Notes: generated from the letters alone by a model not told the origin. DNA of 39,527 nucleotides from CBFFRJ01 sp051486985 (GCF_051486985.1 NZ_JAHVDV010000039.1:1-39527), one strand, 5' to 3'; numbered from the stretch's first letter, positions 23,787 to 32,439 are shown. Program-made: numbers and translations.

Positions 23787-24000
23787 CCTGAGGTTCCCCA
23801 TTCTTGTGGTGATTGAATTTGTTGTGATGTTGTTGTTCGGCACATTATTTTGTCTACAGTCATAAGGAAAGAATATGATGGTAGTTCTGAGAGCGTCTTC
23901 CCGTGCCTTTGCAGCATTCTCTGCTAAAACATACCCCATTTTCTGAAATTTGGAACAACATTTTTGAAGGTTATATAACAGCAGGATGAATAATGCAGGA

Positions 24001-24020
24001 AAGCCGCCAGAAGGCGGCTT
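24001..24020. terminator. Terminator hairpin after the aminotransferase gene
   Basis: AAGCCGCC-AGAA-GGCGGCTT, a perfect 8-bp GC-rich stem 18 bases after the stop at 24038. On the minus strand it is followed by only TTTCC-like pyrimidines, so termination may be partial. The region 23787-24000 is the livJ promoter region and otherwise shows nothing I can assign. Confidence 0.6.
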
Positions 24021-24037
24021 CAGATTATCCATCAGGT

Positions 24038-25303
24038 TTATCGTGTCAGCGCGTGATGAATAATATCCAGCGCTTTGCGGAACTGAGCCTCTGGAATAGT
24101 CAGCGGATAAAGGAAACGAATCACGTTGCCGTAGACCCCGCAGCTCAGTAATAACAGCCCCGCTGCCAGTGCGTTATCCTGCACCTGCCGGGTAAATTCC
24201 GGTGACGGCGCGCCAGAGTCCGGGTCGTTAAACTCTACTGCGACCATCGATCCCTGCGCGCGAATATCCGCAATGAACGGACAGTCCGCTTTCGCTTTGG
24301 TCAGCACTTCCACCAGGTGTTGACCCAGATGATTAGCACGCTCGCACAGATGCTCTTCTTCAATCACATCCAGTACCGCATGCGCCGCCGCGACCGCCAG
24401 TGGGTTACCGGCATAAGTCCCGCCCAGCCCACCGGGCGCGGGCGCATCCATGACCTCGGCACGACCGGAAACGGCAGAGAGCGGCAGGCCGCCCGCCAGG
24501 CTTTTCGCCATCGTAACCAGATCGGGTTTGACGCTGTAATGCTCCACTGCGAACAGTTTTCCGGTACGGGCAAAGCCGGTCTGCACTTCATCGGCAATCA
24601 GCAGAATGCCGTGCGTGTCACAAAGTTTACGCAGCGCCTGCATAAAATCATCGGGGGCAATGTTGAACCCCCCTTCCCCCTGTACGGGCTCAAGGAGAAT
24701 GGCCGCTACCTGGTCCGGGGCGATATCCGCTTTGAAAATACGATCCAGGCTCTTCATCGCCTCAGCCGTGCTCACGCCATGCAGGGCATTTGGAAATTGC
24801 GCATGAAAAATAGAACCGGGGAAGGGGCCAAAACCGATTTTGTAGGGTGCGACTTTGCCAGTCAGCGCCATGGTCATATAGGTGCGACCGTGAAAACCAC
24901 CACCAAAGGTAATCACCCCGGGACGCCGGGTATGGGCACGGGCAATTTTTACCGCGTTCTCTACCGCTTCAGCACCGGTAGAGAAAAAAGCCGTTTTCGC
25001 CGGGCCTTCGACAGGGACACGTTCGTTGATCCGTTCCGCCAGCGAGACATAACTCTCATACGGGACAATCTGGTATGCCGTGTGGGTAAAAGCGTGCAAC
25101 TGCTTTTCCACGGCGGCAACCACCTTCGGATGGCGATGCCCGGTGTTCAGCACCGCGATACCCGCCGCGAAATCGATCACTTCATTACCTTCAACATCCC
25201 AGAGCGTGGCATTTTCGGCTTTATCAGCATAGAAGCCGCACATTACGCCTATCCCGCGTGGCGTAGCCGCTAAACGGCGTTGTTGTAATTCATTATTTTT
25301 CAC
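24038..25303 (-). CDS. 4-aminobutyrate aminotransferase (PuuE/GabT-like)
   Basis: Class III, PLP-dependent transaminase that moves the amino group of GABA (or a related omega-amino acid) to 2-oxoglutarate. The PLP lysine is Lys267 (TMAKSLAGGLPL), the pyridine-N aspartate Asp238 (LIADEVQTGFARTGK), the phosphate loop STGAEAVENAVKIARA. Resemblance is closer to E. coli PuuE than to GabT (RRLAATPRGIGVM, AYQIVPYESYVSLAE). I choose the GTG at 25303: GGGGGAG lies six bases before it and the length becomes 421, the same as PuuE. An ATG at 25321 has no ribosome site. Divergent from a MocR-type regulator and probably controlled by it. Not at this site in E. coli. Confidence 0.9.
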   Translation of the reverse strand: MKNNELQQRRLAATPRGIGVMCGFYADKAENATLWDVEGNEVIDFAAGIAVLNTGHRHPKVVAAVEKQLHAFTHTAYQIVPYESYVSLAERINERVPVEGPAKTAFFSTGAEAVENAVKIARAHTRRPGVITFGGGFHGRTYMTMALTGKVAPYKIGFGPFPGSIFHAQFPNALHGVSTAEAMKSLDRIFKADIAPDQVAAILLEPVQGEGGFNIAPDDFMQALRKLCDTHGILLIADEVQTGFARTGKLFAVEHYSVKPDLVTMAKSLAGGLPLSAVSGRAEVMDAPAPGGLGGTYAGNPLAVAAAHAVLDVIEEEHLCERANHLGQHLVEVLTKAKADCPFIADIRAQGSMVAVEFNDPDSGAPSPEFTRQVQDNALAAGLLLLSCGVYGNVIRFLYPLTIPEAQFRKALDIIHHALTR

Positions 25304-25346
25304 GTTGTACTCCCCCGTCATGGATTGATCTCGCCGCCATCATCTT

Positions 25347-25376
25347 TTGTCACAATGCCATAAGCGGTCCTATAAT
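25347..25376 (+). promoter_or_regulatory. Promoter of the MocR-type regulator, in the divergent control region
   Basis: TTGTCA (25347-25352), an 18-base spacer and a perfect TATAAT (25371-25376). A start near 25383 leaves a leader of about 27 bases. The 106-base gap between the two genes must also hold the aminotransferase promoter and the regulator's binding site. ATGCCA (25355-25360) and GTACCA (25380-25385) are possible direct half-sites, a weak guess. Confidence 0.65.
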
Positions 25377-25409
25377 CGAGTACCAGTTTTGAATAATTAA
25401 GGGATCCAG

Positions 25410-26885
25410 TTGCGTTCACTCGTCAGTGACTTACTGCAGTTGCGCCTGGGCGCTCAGCGGGATGGCAGGCTGCATAAGAAATTATATAACGCGATTCGCC
25501 TGTCTATTCTGGATGGAAGCCTGCCCCCGCAAAGCCGTCTGCCCCCCAGCCGGGACCTGGCCGCCGAACTGGGGCTGTCACGTAATACGGTGTTGACGGT
25601 CTATGAACAACTGCTGGCCGAAGGATATGTGGTTTCACGTACCGGCAGCGGGACCTTTGTCGCCAGGACCGTGCCTGATAGTTTGCTCTCGGCACCCGCA
25701 TCTCATTCTGACGATGCCACAGGCGACCTCCCGTCACATCTCTCAAATCGTGGACAGCATCTCCTGCAGCGCAGCAGCGCCAGCCCACGCCAGTGGGGGG
25801 CATTCTTGCCAGGCGTACCGGATGTGGGCGCCTTTCCCCATGCCCTGTTTCGTAAAATTCAGAGCCGGGTAAGCCGCACCTCGCAGGCAAGTCAGCTCTC
25901 ATACAGCAATGCAGGCGGTAGCCCGGCGCTGCAGCACGCCCTGGTGGACTACCTGCGCATCTCCCGTTCAGTAAAGTGCAGCGCTGAACAGATCCTGATA
26001 ACGGAAGGCATCCATCAGGCTATCGATCTGGTCTCACGCATGTTGTGTAACCCCGGCGACAGCGCATGGATTGAAGAGCCAGCGTACTGGGGAATTCGTA
26101 ATGTTCTGTCGATGAATGGCGTGATCCTGGAGCCGATCCCTGTTGATCTGGCCGGCATGGACCCACCCGAAGCCGGAGAGGGGCCGCCAAAACTGATATT
26201 CGTCACGCCGTCTCACCAGTATCCACTCGGCTGTGTGATGAGCCTGGAACGGCGTCAGCGTCTGCTGGCGCTGGCGCGGCAGACGGGGAGCTGGATTGTG
26301 GAAGATGACTATGACAGCGAGTTTCGTTTCTCCGGCCATCCGATACCGGCGCTGCAGGGACTGGTGGATGACGCGCCGGTTATCTATACGGGTACGTTCA
26401 GTAAGACGCTCTATCCGGGGCTTCGTCTGGGCTATCTGGTGCTGCCACGTCCGTTAATGCAGGCGTTGAAAACCGCGCATACGGAGCTTTATCGCGGCGG
26501 GCGCTTACCGGACCAGGAGGCGCTGGCGTTGTTTATCAGCGAAGGGTATTACACGGCCCATATTCGTCGCATGAGGCTCCTTTATTCCCGTCGACGAGCA
26601 CGGCTGGCAGGCCTGATTGTCGGGGCATTGGGTAAAGAGGCGTTGAGCGAGTTTAACGATAACGCGGGTCTGCACCTTGTGTTATCTCTTCCTGAAGACT
26701 GTGATGATGTCGCGCTTGCCCAACGGGCGAATGAGCGGGGCATTCTGGTGCGCGCCCTTTCACGCTATTACGCGGGCGACAGACCGATGAAAGGACTGCT
26801 GATGGGATTTGCAGCAATGGAAGAAGAGGAGATGGGCGCGGCGTTTGAGCTGTTGCTGGCCTGTATAGAGAAACCGACGTTATAA
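25410..26885 (+). CDS. MocR/GabR-type transcriptional regulator (GntR HTH fused to aminotransferase-like domain)
   Basis: 491-residue chimera. Residues about 12-80 form a GntR-type winged helix (LHKKLYNAIRLSILDGSLPP, LGLSRNTVLTVYEQLLAEGY). After a linker comes a fold type I aminotransferase domain from about residue 125. The PLP lysine is Lys332 in GTFSKTLYPGLRLGYL, with VEDDYDSEFR upstream. Such proteins sense PLP and an amino compound; B. subtilis GabR activates gabT with GABA and PLP, and PdxR types control PLP synthesis. Divergence from a GABA-transaminase gene makes a GabR-like role likely. The TTG start (25410-25412) has AGGGA seven bases upstream and no better codon nearby. Convergent with rpoH. 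Confidence 0.88.
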   Translation: MRSLVSDLLQLRLGAQRDGRLHKKLYNAIRLSILDGSLPPQSRLPPSRDLAAELGLSRNTVLTVYEQLLAEGYVVSRTGSGTFVARTVPDSLLSAPASHSDDATGDLPSHLSNRGQHLLQRSSASPRQWGAFLPGVPDVGAFPHALFRKIQSRVSRTSQASQLSYSNAGGSPALQHALVDYLRISRSVKCSAEQILITEGIHQAIDLVSRMLCNPGDSAWIEEPAYWGIRNVLSMNGVILEPIPVDLAGMDPPEAGEGPPKLIFVTPSHQYPLGCVMSLERRQRLLALARQTGSWIVEDDYDSEFRFSGHPIPALQGLVDDAPVIYTGTFSKTLYPGLRLGYLVLPRPLMQALKTAHTELYRGGRLPDQEALALFISEGYYTAHIRRMRLLYSRRRARLAGLIVGALGKEALSEFNDNAGLHLVLSLPEDCDDVALAQRANERGILVRALSRYYAGDRPMKGLLMGFAAMEEEEMGAAFELLLACIEKPTL

Positions 26886-26902
26886 GGTGCCAGAAAGCAA
26901 AA

Positions 26903-26930
26903 AGCCGGGTCGCTTTCGCTTAACCCGGCT
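26903..26930. terminator. Bidirectional terminator between the MocR-type gene and rpoH
   Basis: AGCCGGGT (26903-26910) and ACCCGGCT (26923-26930), a perfect 8-bp stem with a 12-base loop. A-rich on its left, so on the minus strand it is followed by TTTT: a good rpoH terminator, 19 bases past the stop. It is weaker for the rightward gene. Confidence 0.85.
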
Positions 26931-26948
26931 CCTTGATGCGCGCGTGAT

Positions 26949-27803
26949 TTACGCTTCGATGGCCGCACGCAGTTTTTTCATGGCGTTCTTTTCAAGCTGA
27001 CGCACACGCTCAGCGGAAACACCGTAACGGTCAGCCAGTTCCTGAAGCGTGGACTTATTGTCGTCGTCCAGCCAGCGGGCGCGGATAATATCCTGACTAC
27101 GTTCGTCAAGACCTTCCATTGCATCCGTCAGTTTATTCGCGGCCTGCTCTTCCCAGTTATCGTCTTCAATGCCGTCAGCAAAGTTAGAAGATTTATCCTG
27201 CAGGTAAAGCACCGGCGCAACTGCATGGCTTTCGGAATCGTCGTCGGAGGACATATCAAATGCCATATCCTGCGCCGACATACGGGATTCCATCTCACGC
27301 ACATCTTTGCTGCTGACGCCCAGCTCGCGGGCCACCATTTCTACTTCATCCTGATTAAACCAGCCCAGACGCTGCTTAGTTTTACGCAGGTTAAAGAACA
27401 GCTTACGCTGCGCCTTAGTGGTAGCAACTTTCACAATGCGCCAGTTACGCAGCACGTACTCATGAATTTCGGCTTTGATCCAGTGCACGGCGAAAGAGAC
27501 CAGACGCACACCCACTTCCGGGTTGAAACGACGCACGGCTTTCATCAGGCCGATATTGCCTTCCTGAATCAGGTCGGCCTGCGGCAGGCCATAGCCCGAA
27601 TAGTTACGAGCAACATGAACAACAAAGCGCAGGTGTGACAGGATCAGCGTCTTAGCTGCTTCCAGATCGCCCTGGTAATGCAGCTTTTCAGCCAGTGCCC
27701 TTTCTTCATCAGCCGTCAACATCGGCCATGCTTTAGCGGCCCGGACGTAAGACTCCAGGTTACCAACAGGGGCTAAAGCTAAAGATTGCATTTCTTTGGT
27801 CAT
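26949..27803 (-). CDS. rpoH: Heat-shock sigma factor RpoH (sigma-32)
   Basis: RNA polymerase sigma factor for heat-shock genes, 284 residues as in E. coli. Region 2 spans about residues 50-125 (ADLIQEGNIGLMKAVRRFNP with the core-binding motif). The RpoH box, target of regulated proteolysis, is QRKLFFNLR at residues 132-140. Region 4.2 at the C terminus (TLQELADRYGVSAERVRQLE) recognises the -35. In E. coli the start of the mRNA folds into a thermosensor; the 5' coding sequence here is close to E. coli but I did not fold it. A sigma-E promoter and DnaA boxes lie upstream. Confidence 0.98.
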   Translation of the reverse strand: MTKEMQSLALAPVGNLESYVRAAKAWPMLTADEERALAEKLHYQGDLEAAKTLILSHLRFVVHVARNYSGYGLPQADLIQEGNIGLMKAVRRFNPEVGVRLVSFAVHWIKAEIHEYVLRNWRIVKVATTKAQRKLFFNLRKTKQRLGWFNQDEVEMVARELGVSSKDVREMESRMSAQDMAFDMSSDDDSESHAVAPVLYLQDKSSNFADGIEDDNWEEQAANKLTDAMEGLDERSQDIIRARWLDDDNKSTLQELADRYGVSAERVRQLEKNAMKKLRAAIEA

Positions 27804-27903
27804 TCAAATCCTCTCAATTTACATCCAACTGGCGGCGGTCTGTCCCCATCAGGCAACAAACATGCCAGCGTTAATGAGCAACGAGAATATCATCCACTCT
27901 TGT

Positions 27904-27950
27904 ATCAGACAGTGATTTTATCCACAAGTTCCGGGTCGGGTTGTGAATAA
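27904..27950 (-). promoter_or_regulatory. rpoH sigma-E promoter (P3 type) with two DnaA boxes
   Basis: Minus strand GGAACTT (27932-27926), a 16-base spacer and TCTGAT (27909-27904) fit the sigma-E consensus. A perfect DnaA box TTATCCACA (plus strand 27918-27926) overlaps the spacer; a second, TTATTCACA (minus strand 27950-27942), lies just upstream. E. coli rpoH is known to have a sigma-E promoter and DnaA control. TGTGA with a poor second half at 27964-27980 may be a degraded CRP site. Confidence 0.88.
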
Positions 27951-28016
27951 ATTAGGCACAAAATGTGACATAAGTATGAAAAGCCGGGGCAGGAAAAGGG
28001 AGATATGAGTTATACG

Positions 28017-28053
28017 CTTTCCCTGCTACGGGAATACTGCATTGCAGGGAAAG
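28017..28053. terminator. Hairpin between ftsX and rpoH
   Basis: CTTTCCCTGC (28017-28026) and GCAGGGAAAG (28044-28053): a perfect 10-bp stem with a 17-base loop, 18 bases after the ftsX stop. It lacks a T run on the minus strand. Possibly a partial terminator limiting readthrough from ftsYEX into rpoH. Confidence 0.55.
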
Positions 28054-28070
28054 AGTATATCAGAGATTTT

Positions 28071-29129
28071 TTACTGTGGAGTAAAGTGACGTAAATGTTG
28101 CACAGTTGCAAGCCAGGCGGCCACCCATCCAATCATTGAACACACCAGTAAAAGGAGTAAACACTCGTCAAACGAGAGGCCGCTAAGCTCAAACTGCGTG
28201 CCAAACACCTTTGCCACTTCCGTCACGGCTGATGAGAGGCGCATCACCAGAATCTCAGAAAGAATGAGGGAGAGAAACGCGCCGCTGAAACCGAGAAGGG
28301 CTCCGCCATACAGGAAAGGTCGCAGAATAAAGCCGTCCGTTGCGCCAATCAGTTTCTGCACGTTAATGGTGTCACGACGGGAAAAGATGCTCAGGCGCAC
28401 GCTGTTACCAATGACGAGGAAGACGGCCGCCACCATCAGCACACCGATCATCGCGGACACACGCCCCACCAGCCCCGTTAGCGAAGCCAGACGAGCAAAC
28501 CAGCTGTCATCCATACGCACTTCATCAATGCCGTGCAGTTGCGAAATGCGATCGCGCAGGGTATTGAGTGAGTTAGTGCTCTGAAAGTCCAGTTTCGGGA
28601 CCACAACGGCAACAGCGGGCAGCGGATTTTCTTCCAGCATATCCAGCGCGCCGCCAAAACCTGACCAGTTACGGAACTCCCCCAGCGCATCCTCACGGGA
28701 GAGGTAGTTGACCTTCTCCACCCCCTGCTCTGACTGTAACTGCCCGACAACCTGCGCCGCCGCATCATCGTCCAGCGACTTATCGAAGTAAACGGTGATT
28801 TGCGGAGAGGGATAATACTGAGATGCAGCCTCATTGACGTTTTTGTAAACCATGTAGCAGACGCTTGGCAGCGTCAGGGAGATGGCAATGACCATCACCG
28901 TCAGGAAGGTCGCAAATGGCTTACTTTTTAGATCCTGCAATGCCCCCTGGAAGGCGTAGCGTACCTGCTCGTTAAACACATTGGTTTTACGGGAGTTCGG
29001 TTTGGGTGGTGTTTTACCCCGGCGCGGGGCATTACGACCCGCCTCGCCCGGCCCGCCTGCCGATTTACGCAAGCGATCTAATTTGCTGCCAAACTGCCGG
29101 ATTTGATTGATTGCGTCGCGCTTATTCAC
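28071..29129 (-). CDS. ftsX: Cell-division ABC-like membrane protein FtsX
   Basis: Membrane partner of FtsE in the divisome. The FtsEX complex activates murein hydrolases through EnvC and helps divisome assembly. 352 residues as in E. coli. A long basic cytoplasmic N terminus precedes TM1 (PFATFLTVMVIAISLTLPSV), a large periplasmic domain (about residues 95-220) that binds EnvC, then three more helices. The GTG start (29127-29129) overlaps the ftsE stop (GTGAATAA) and has GGAGG seven bases upstream; E. coli homology starts exactly here. An ATG at 29156 lies inside ftsE and is unlikely. Confidence 0.97.
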   Translation of the reverse strand: MNKRDAINQIRQFGSKLDRLRKSAGGPGEAGRNAPRRGKTPPKPNSRKTNVFNEQVRYAFQGALQDLKSKPFATFLTVMVIAISLTLPSVCYMVYKNVNEAASQYYPSPQITVYFDKSLDDDAAAQVVGQLQSEQGVEKVNYLSREDALGEFRNWSGFGGALDMLEENPLPAVAVVVPKLDFQSTNSLNTLRDRISQLHGIDEVRMDDSWFARLASLTGLVGRVSAMIGVLMVAAVFLVIGNSVRLSIFSRRDTINVQKLIGATDGFILRPFLYGGALLGFSGAFLSLILSEILVMRLSSAVTEVAKVFGTQFELSGLSFDECLLLLLVCSMIGWVAAWLATVQHLRHFTPQ

Positions 29130-29790
29130 CCGCCAGGCCTCCATGCAAGTGGCCATCGCTCAGGGTCAGCATGCGGTACGAACGACGGGAGATAAGCCCC
29201 AGGTCGTGCGTTGCCATTAACACTGTTACCCCAACACGATTAAACTCCTCAAAAAGACGTAAAATCCCCTCGGAGAGGGCTTCGTCCAGGTTACCGGTTG
29301 GTTCATCTGCCAGTAGCACTGCAGGCTTGTTGACCACCGCACGGGCAATCCCCACGCGCTGCTGCTCACCCCCGGAAAGTTGAATCGGGAAATTTCTCGC
29401 TTTGTCGAGCAGGCCTACTTTATCAAGCGCCGCAGAAACACGGCGGCGGATATCGTCGCCGCTGGCACCCGCGATGATGAGCGGGATAGCCACATTGTCA
29501 TACACCGTTCTGTCCATCAGGAGATGGTGATCCTGGAAAATCATGCCAATCTGCCGACGCAGAAATGGCACTTCGCGGTTTTTCAGGCGCGTAATATCAT
29601 GCCCACTGAACAGGATTTTCCCGGCACTCGGCCGCTCGATGCCACAGATAAGCTTAAGCAGGGTACTTTTCCCCGCGCCGGAGTGGCCGGTCAGAAATGC
29701 CATCTCGCCCGGTTGCAGGTGAAACGTGACTCCCTGCAACGCTTGTCTCCCACCGAGATAGGCTTTGCTGACGTGTTCAAAGCGAATCAT
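29122..29790 (-). CDS. ftsE: Cell-division ATPase FtsE
   Basis: ABC-type ATPase of the FtsEX complex, 222 residues as in E. coli. Walker A GHSGAGKS at residues 35-42, signature QLSGGEQQRVGIARAV, Walker B VLLADEPTGNLD, switch His in MATHDLGLI. Starts two bases after the ftsY stop and overlaps ftsX, in the conserved ftsYEX operon. Confidence 0.98.
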   Translation of the reverse strand: MIRFEHVSKAYLGGRQALQGVTFHLQPGEMAFLTGHSGAGKSTLLKLICGIERPSAGKILFSGHDITRLKNREVPFLRRQIGMIFQDHHLLMDRTVYDNVAIPLIIAGASGDDIRRRVSAALDKVGLLDKARNFPIQLSGGEQQRVGIARAVVNKPAVLLADEPTGNLDEALSEGILRLFEEFNRVGVTVLMATHDLGLISRRSYRMLTLSDGHLHGGLAGE

Positions 29791-29792
29791 TG

Positions 29793-31265
29793 TTAATCCT
29801 CTCGGGCAAAAAGTGCCTCAATAAAATCGCCCGCATTAAACGGACGCAGGTCCTCAATTCGTTCGCCAACCCCGATGTAACGGATAGGAATACCAAACTG
29901 ATCCGCCACCGAGAAGATGACGCCACCCTTAGCGGTTCCATCCAGCTTGGTCAGGGTGATTCCTGTCAGGCCAACGGCCTCATGGAACAGTTTGGCCTGG
30001 CTTACCGCATTCTGCCCGGTGCTGGCATCAATAGTCAGCATGACTTCATGCGGCGCATTTTCGTCGAGCTTTTTCATCACACGGACGATCTTTTTCAGCT
30101 CTTCCATCAGGTGCGCTTTATTTTGCAAACGCCCGGCGGTATCTGCAATCAGTACATCCACATGGCGCGCTTTCGCCGCCTGGATGGCATCGAAAATCAC
30201 CGACGCGGAATCCGCGCCCGTATGCTGGGCAATAACCGGGATATTGTTACGCTGACCCCATACCTGCAGCTGCTCAACGGCAGCGGCACGGAAGGTGTCA
30301 CCGGCTGCCAGCATCACCGATTTACCCTGCTGTTCGAACTGGCGCGCCAGTTTACCGATGGTGGTGGTTTTACCCACACCATTAACGCCAACCATCAGAA
30401 TAACAAAGGGAGTTTTGCCTTCTACATTCAGCGGCTCATCCACTTTGGCAAGGATGTCACTCATCTCTTCTTTGAGCAAACCATAGAGTGCTTCCGCGTC
30501 GCGCAGCTGCTTACGTGAAGCGCCTTCTGTCAGATTGGTGATAATTTTACGGGTGGTTTCCACCCCAACGTCAGCAATTAACAGTTGTTCTTCGAGCTCT
30601 TCAAAAAGATCATCATCGATTTTTTTACCACGGAACAGACTGATAAATCCGGAACCGAGGTTTTCTTTAGTTTTGATCAGGCTGCGTTTAAGCCGCGCGA
30701 AAAACCCTTCTTTGGTGGGCTTCTCTTGCTCAACAACGGCCTCTTCCACCGGTTCGTCGACCGCCGCATCCGGCGCTTCTTGCACGGGTTCTTCAACCGG
30801 CACCACCACCAGTGCCTCTTCGGCGGCAGCGGCAGCGAGCGCCTGAGCTTCCAGCTCTTCTTCACCGATCAGCGCCTCTTCCTCTGGGCTCTCCTGCTCA
30901 GGCTGCCACTCGTCTTCAGCAATGTCTGGCTCTGACACCTCTTCGGGCAAGGGTAGCGCTTCGTGCTCTACTGCCGCAGTCTCTTCTGCCGCAGTCTCTA
31001 CTGCCGCTGGCTGCGCAACATCTGCTGCCTCTGGCGCAACTTCCTGCTCAACCAGTTGCTCCGTGACCTCCACAATCTCTTGCGCGAAGGCCTCGCTCTC
31101 CTTTGCCGGTTCGGGGGTCTGCGTGTCGACGGGCGGCTCAGCGTCCTGCTCCTGAACCTCTTGCGCAACCTCTTCTTTTACTTCTTCTTTTACTTCTTCT
31201 TTTTCCTGTTCCTTTTGACCAAAGCCGAGCCAGGAGAAAAAGCCACGTTTCTTTTCATTTGCCAT
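29793..31265 (-). CDS. ftsY: Signal recognition particle receptor FtsY
   Basis: SRP receptor GTPase that delivers ribosomes making membrane proteins to the translocon. 490 residues from the ATG at 31265 (MANEKKRGFFSWLGFGQKEQ), matching the E. coli start; an upstream ATG (31307) has no homology. The N-terminal acidic A domain (about residues 20-195) is low-complexity, with Glu-rich repeats such as EEVKEEVKEEV. The NG domain follows (KPTKEGFFARLKRSL onward), with G1 GVNGVGKTTTIGKLA, G2/G3 GDTFRAAAVEQL and DTAGRLQNK, and G4 TKLDGTAKGG. First gene of ftsYEX, divergent from rsmD. Confidence 0.97.
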   Translation of the reverse strand: MANEKKRGFFSWLGFGQKEQEKEEVKEEVKEEVAQEVQEQDAEPPVDTQTPEPAKESEAFAQEIVEVTEQLVEQEVAPEAADVAQPAAVETAAEETAAVEHEALPLPEEVSEPDIAEDEWQPEQESPEEEALIGEEELEAQALAAAAAEEALVVVPVEEPVQEAPDAAVDEPVEEAVVEQEKPTKEGFFARLKRSLIKTKENLGSGFISLFRGKKIDDDLFEELEEQLLIADVGVETTRKIITNLTEGASRKQLRDAEALYGLLKEEMSDILAKVDEPLNVEGKTPFVILMVGVNGVGKTTTIGKLARQFEQQGKSVMLAAGDTFRAAAVEQLQVWGQRNNIPVIAQHTGADSASVIFDAIQAAKARHVDVLIADTAGRLQNKAHLMEELKKIVRVMKKLDENAPHEVMLTIDASTGQNAVSQAKLFHEAVGLTGITLTKLDGTAKGGVIFSVADQFGIPIRYIGVGERIEDLRPFNAGDFIEALFARED

Positions 31266-31453
31266 TTGCGACCATACTCCCGCGGTTAATTTATGGCACA
31301 AGCCCACATTGCCGTAGCCGGGGCTAAAAAAATGTAATTAGCTAAATAGTCTATCACTTTCCTGAACATGCTTCACCGCCTGCGGATTAAGGTTTCGCGC
31401 CGCGCGACACGCCGCTAGAATAGCAGGCCGAAATGATGAGCAAAGCGAAGACC

Positions 31454-32056
31454 ATGAAGAAACCCACTCGGGCCACCACCGGCCAAATCCGCATCATTGG
31501 CGGACAATGGCGTGGACGAAAACTCCCTGTACCAGACAGTCCTGGCCTGCGCCCTACCACCGACCGCGTGCGTGAAACCCTGTTCAACTGGCTGGCACCC
31601 TCCATGGTTGATGCACATTGCCTTGACTGCTTTGCCGGCAGCGGCGCGCTGGGTTTAGAAGCGCTGTCCCGCTATGCCGCCAGCGCCACGCTGCTCGAAA
31701 TGGAGCGTGGCGTCGCGCTGCAGCTGCAGCAAAACCTCACCACCCTGAAAGCGACCAACGGCAAGGTCTTCACCGGCAATACGCTGGCGTTTCTTGCCCA
31801 GCCGGGCACGCCGCATCACATCGTCTTCGTCGATCCGCCGTTTCGTAAAGGCCTGCTCGAAGAGACGCTTTCCCTTCTGGAAATTAACGGCTGGCTTGCG
31901 GATGACGCGCTAATCTATGTGGAAAGCGAAGTGGAGAATGGGCTGCCGCCGGTTCCGGAGAACTGGAGCCTGCATCGTGAAAAGGTCGCCGGTCAGGTTG
32001 CCTACCGCTTATATCTGCGTAAATCACAAGGAGTGAACGATGAACATAATGATTAA
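31454..32056 (+). CDS. rsmD: 16S rRNA (guanine966-N2)-methyltransferase RsmD
   Basis: SAM-dependent methyltransferase that modifies G966 of 16S rRNA in the assembled 30S subunit. SAM motif I is CLDCFAGSGALGLEALSR (about residues 55-72) and the catalytic DPPF lies at residues 127-130. 200 residues from the ATG at 31454 (E. coli 198). In-frame ATGs at 31433 and 31436 add seven or six residues and cannot be excluded, because no start has a strong ribosome site. Divergent from ftsY and overlapping yhhL by 17 bases. Confidence 0.95.
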   Translation: MKKPTRATTGQIRIIGGQWRGRKLPVPDSPGLRPTTDRVRETLFNWLAPSMVDAHCLDCFAGSGALGLEALSRYAASATLLEMERGVALQLQQNLTTLKATNGKVFTGNTLAFLAQPGTPHHIVFVDPPFRKGLLEETLSLLEINGWLADDALIYVESEVENGLPPVPENWSLHREKVAGQVAYRLYLRKSQGVNDEHND

Positions 32057-32315
32057 CCTCGGGCGTCTGCTGATGCTGTTTGTCTGGGGATTTCTCCTGC
32101 TAAACCTCTTTTCTCCGTTCCCGAAGCCATTAAACATCTTCGTTAACGTCGCCCTGTTCTTCACCGTGTTTATGCACGCGCTACAGGCCACGATGATGAA
32201 AAAAACGTTGCCAAAAGAGGGCCCGCAGATGACCCGCTGGGAAGAGTTTCGTATCTTCCTGTTTGGCGTTTTTGAACTGCTCATCTGGCTAAAAAAGCTC
32301 AAGGCAAAAAGATAA
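32040..32315 (+). CDS. yhhL: DUF1145 family membrane protein YhhL
   Basis: Small inner-membrane protein of unknown function, 91 residues. Two to three hydrophobic helices (LGRLLMLFVWGFLLLNLFSP, FVNVALFFTVFMHALQATMM) and a basic C terminus (WLKKLKAKR). AAGGAG precedes the ATG. The start lies inside rsmD, so translation is coupled. Near-collinear with E. coli YhhL. Confidence 0.9.
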   Translation: MNIMINLGRLLMLFVWGFLLLNLFSPFPKPLNIFVNVALFFTVFMHALQATMMKKTLPKEGPQMTRWEEFRIFLFGVFELLIWLKKLKAKR

Positions 32316-32439
32316 ACACGCTTTTTTAAGATTCCCCTGCCTTCCGTAACATTGTCATTCGCCCGCCGTGACCACTAAACTCAGAATAAGAGCCGTGGGC
32401 ATGGTGCTCGCGATACAATAACGGATTCAGGGACTTATT

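Noticed and set aside
23787..24032. 82-codon N-terminal extension of livJ
   Set aside because: The signal peptide must be N-terminal and begins at 23786; the extension is promoter DNA.
24317..25273. 318-residue plus-strand ORF opposite the aminotransferase
   Set aside because: Antisense to a gene with complete PLP motifs; basic low-complexity product with no family features.
31103..31327. Leucine-rich ORFs opposite the FtsY acidic domain
   Set aside because: Complement of Glu-rich codons gives poly-Leu frames; no start signals.
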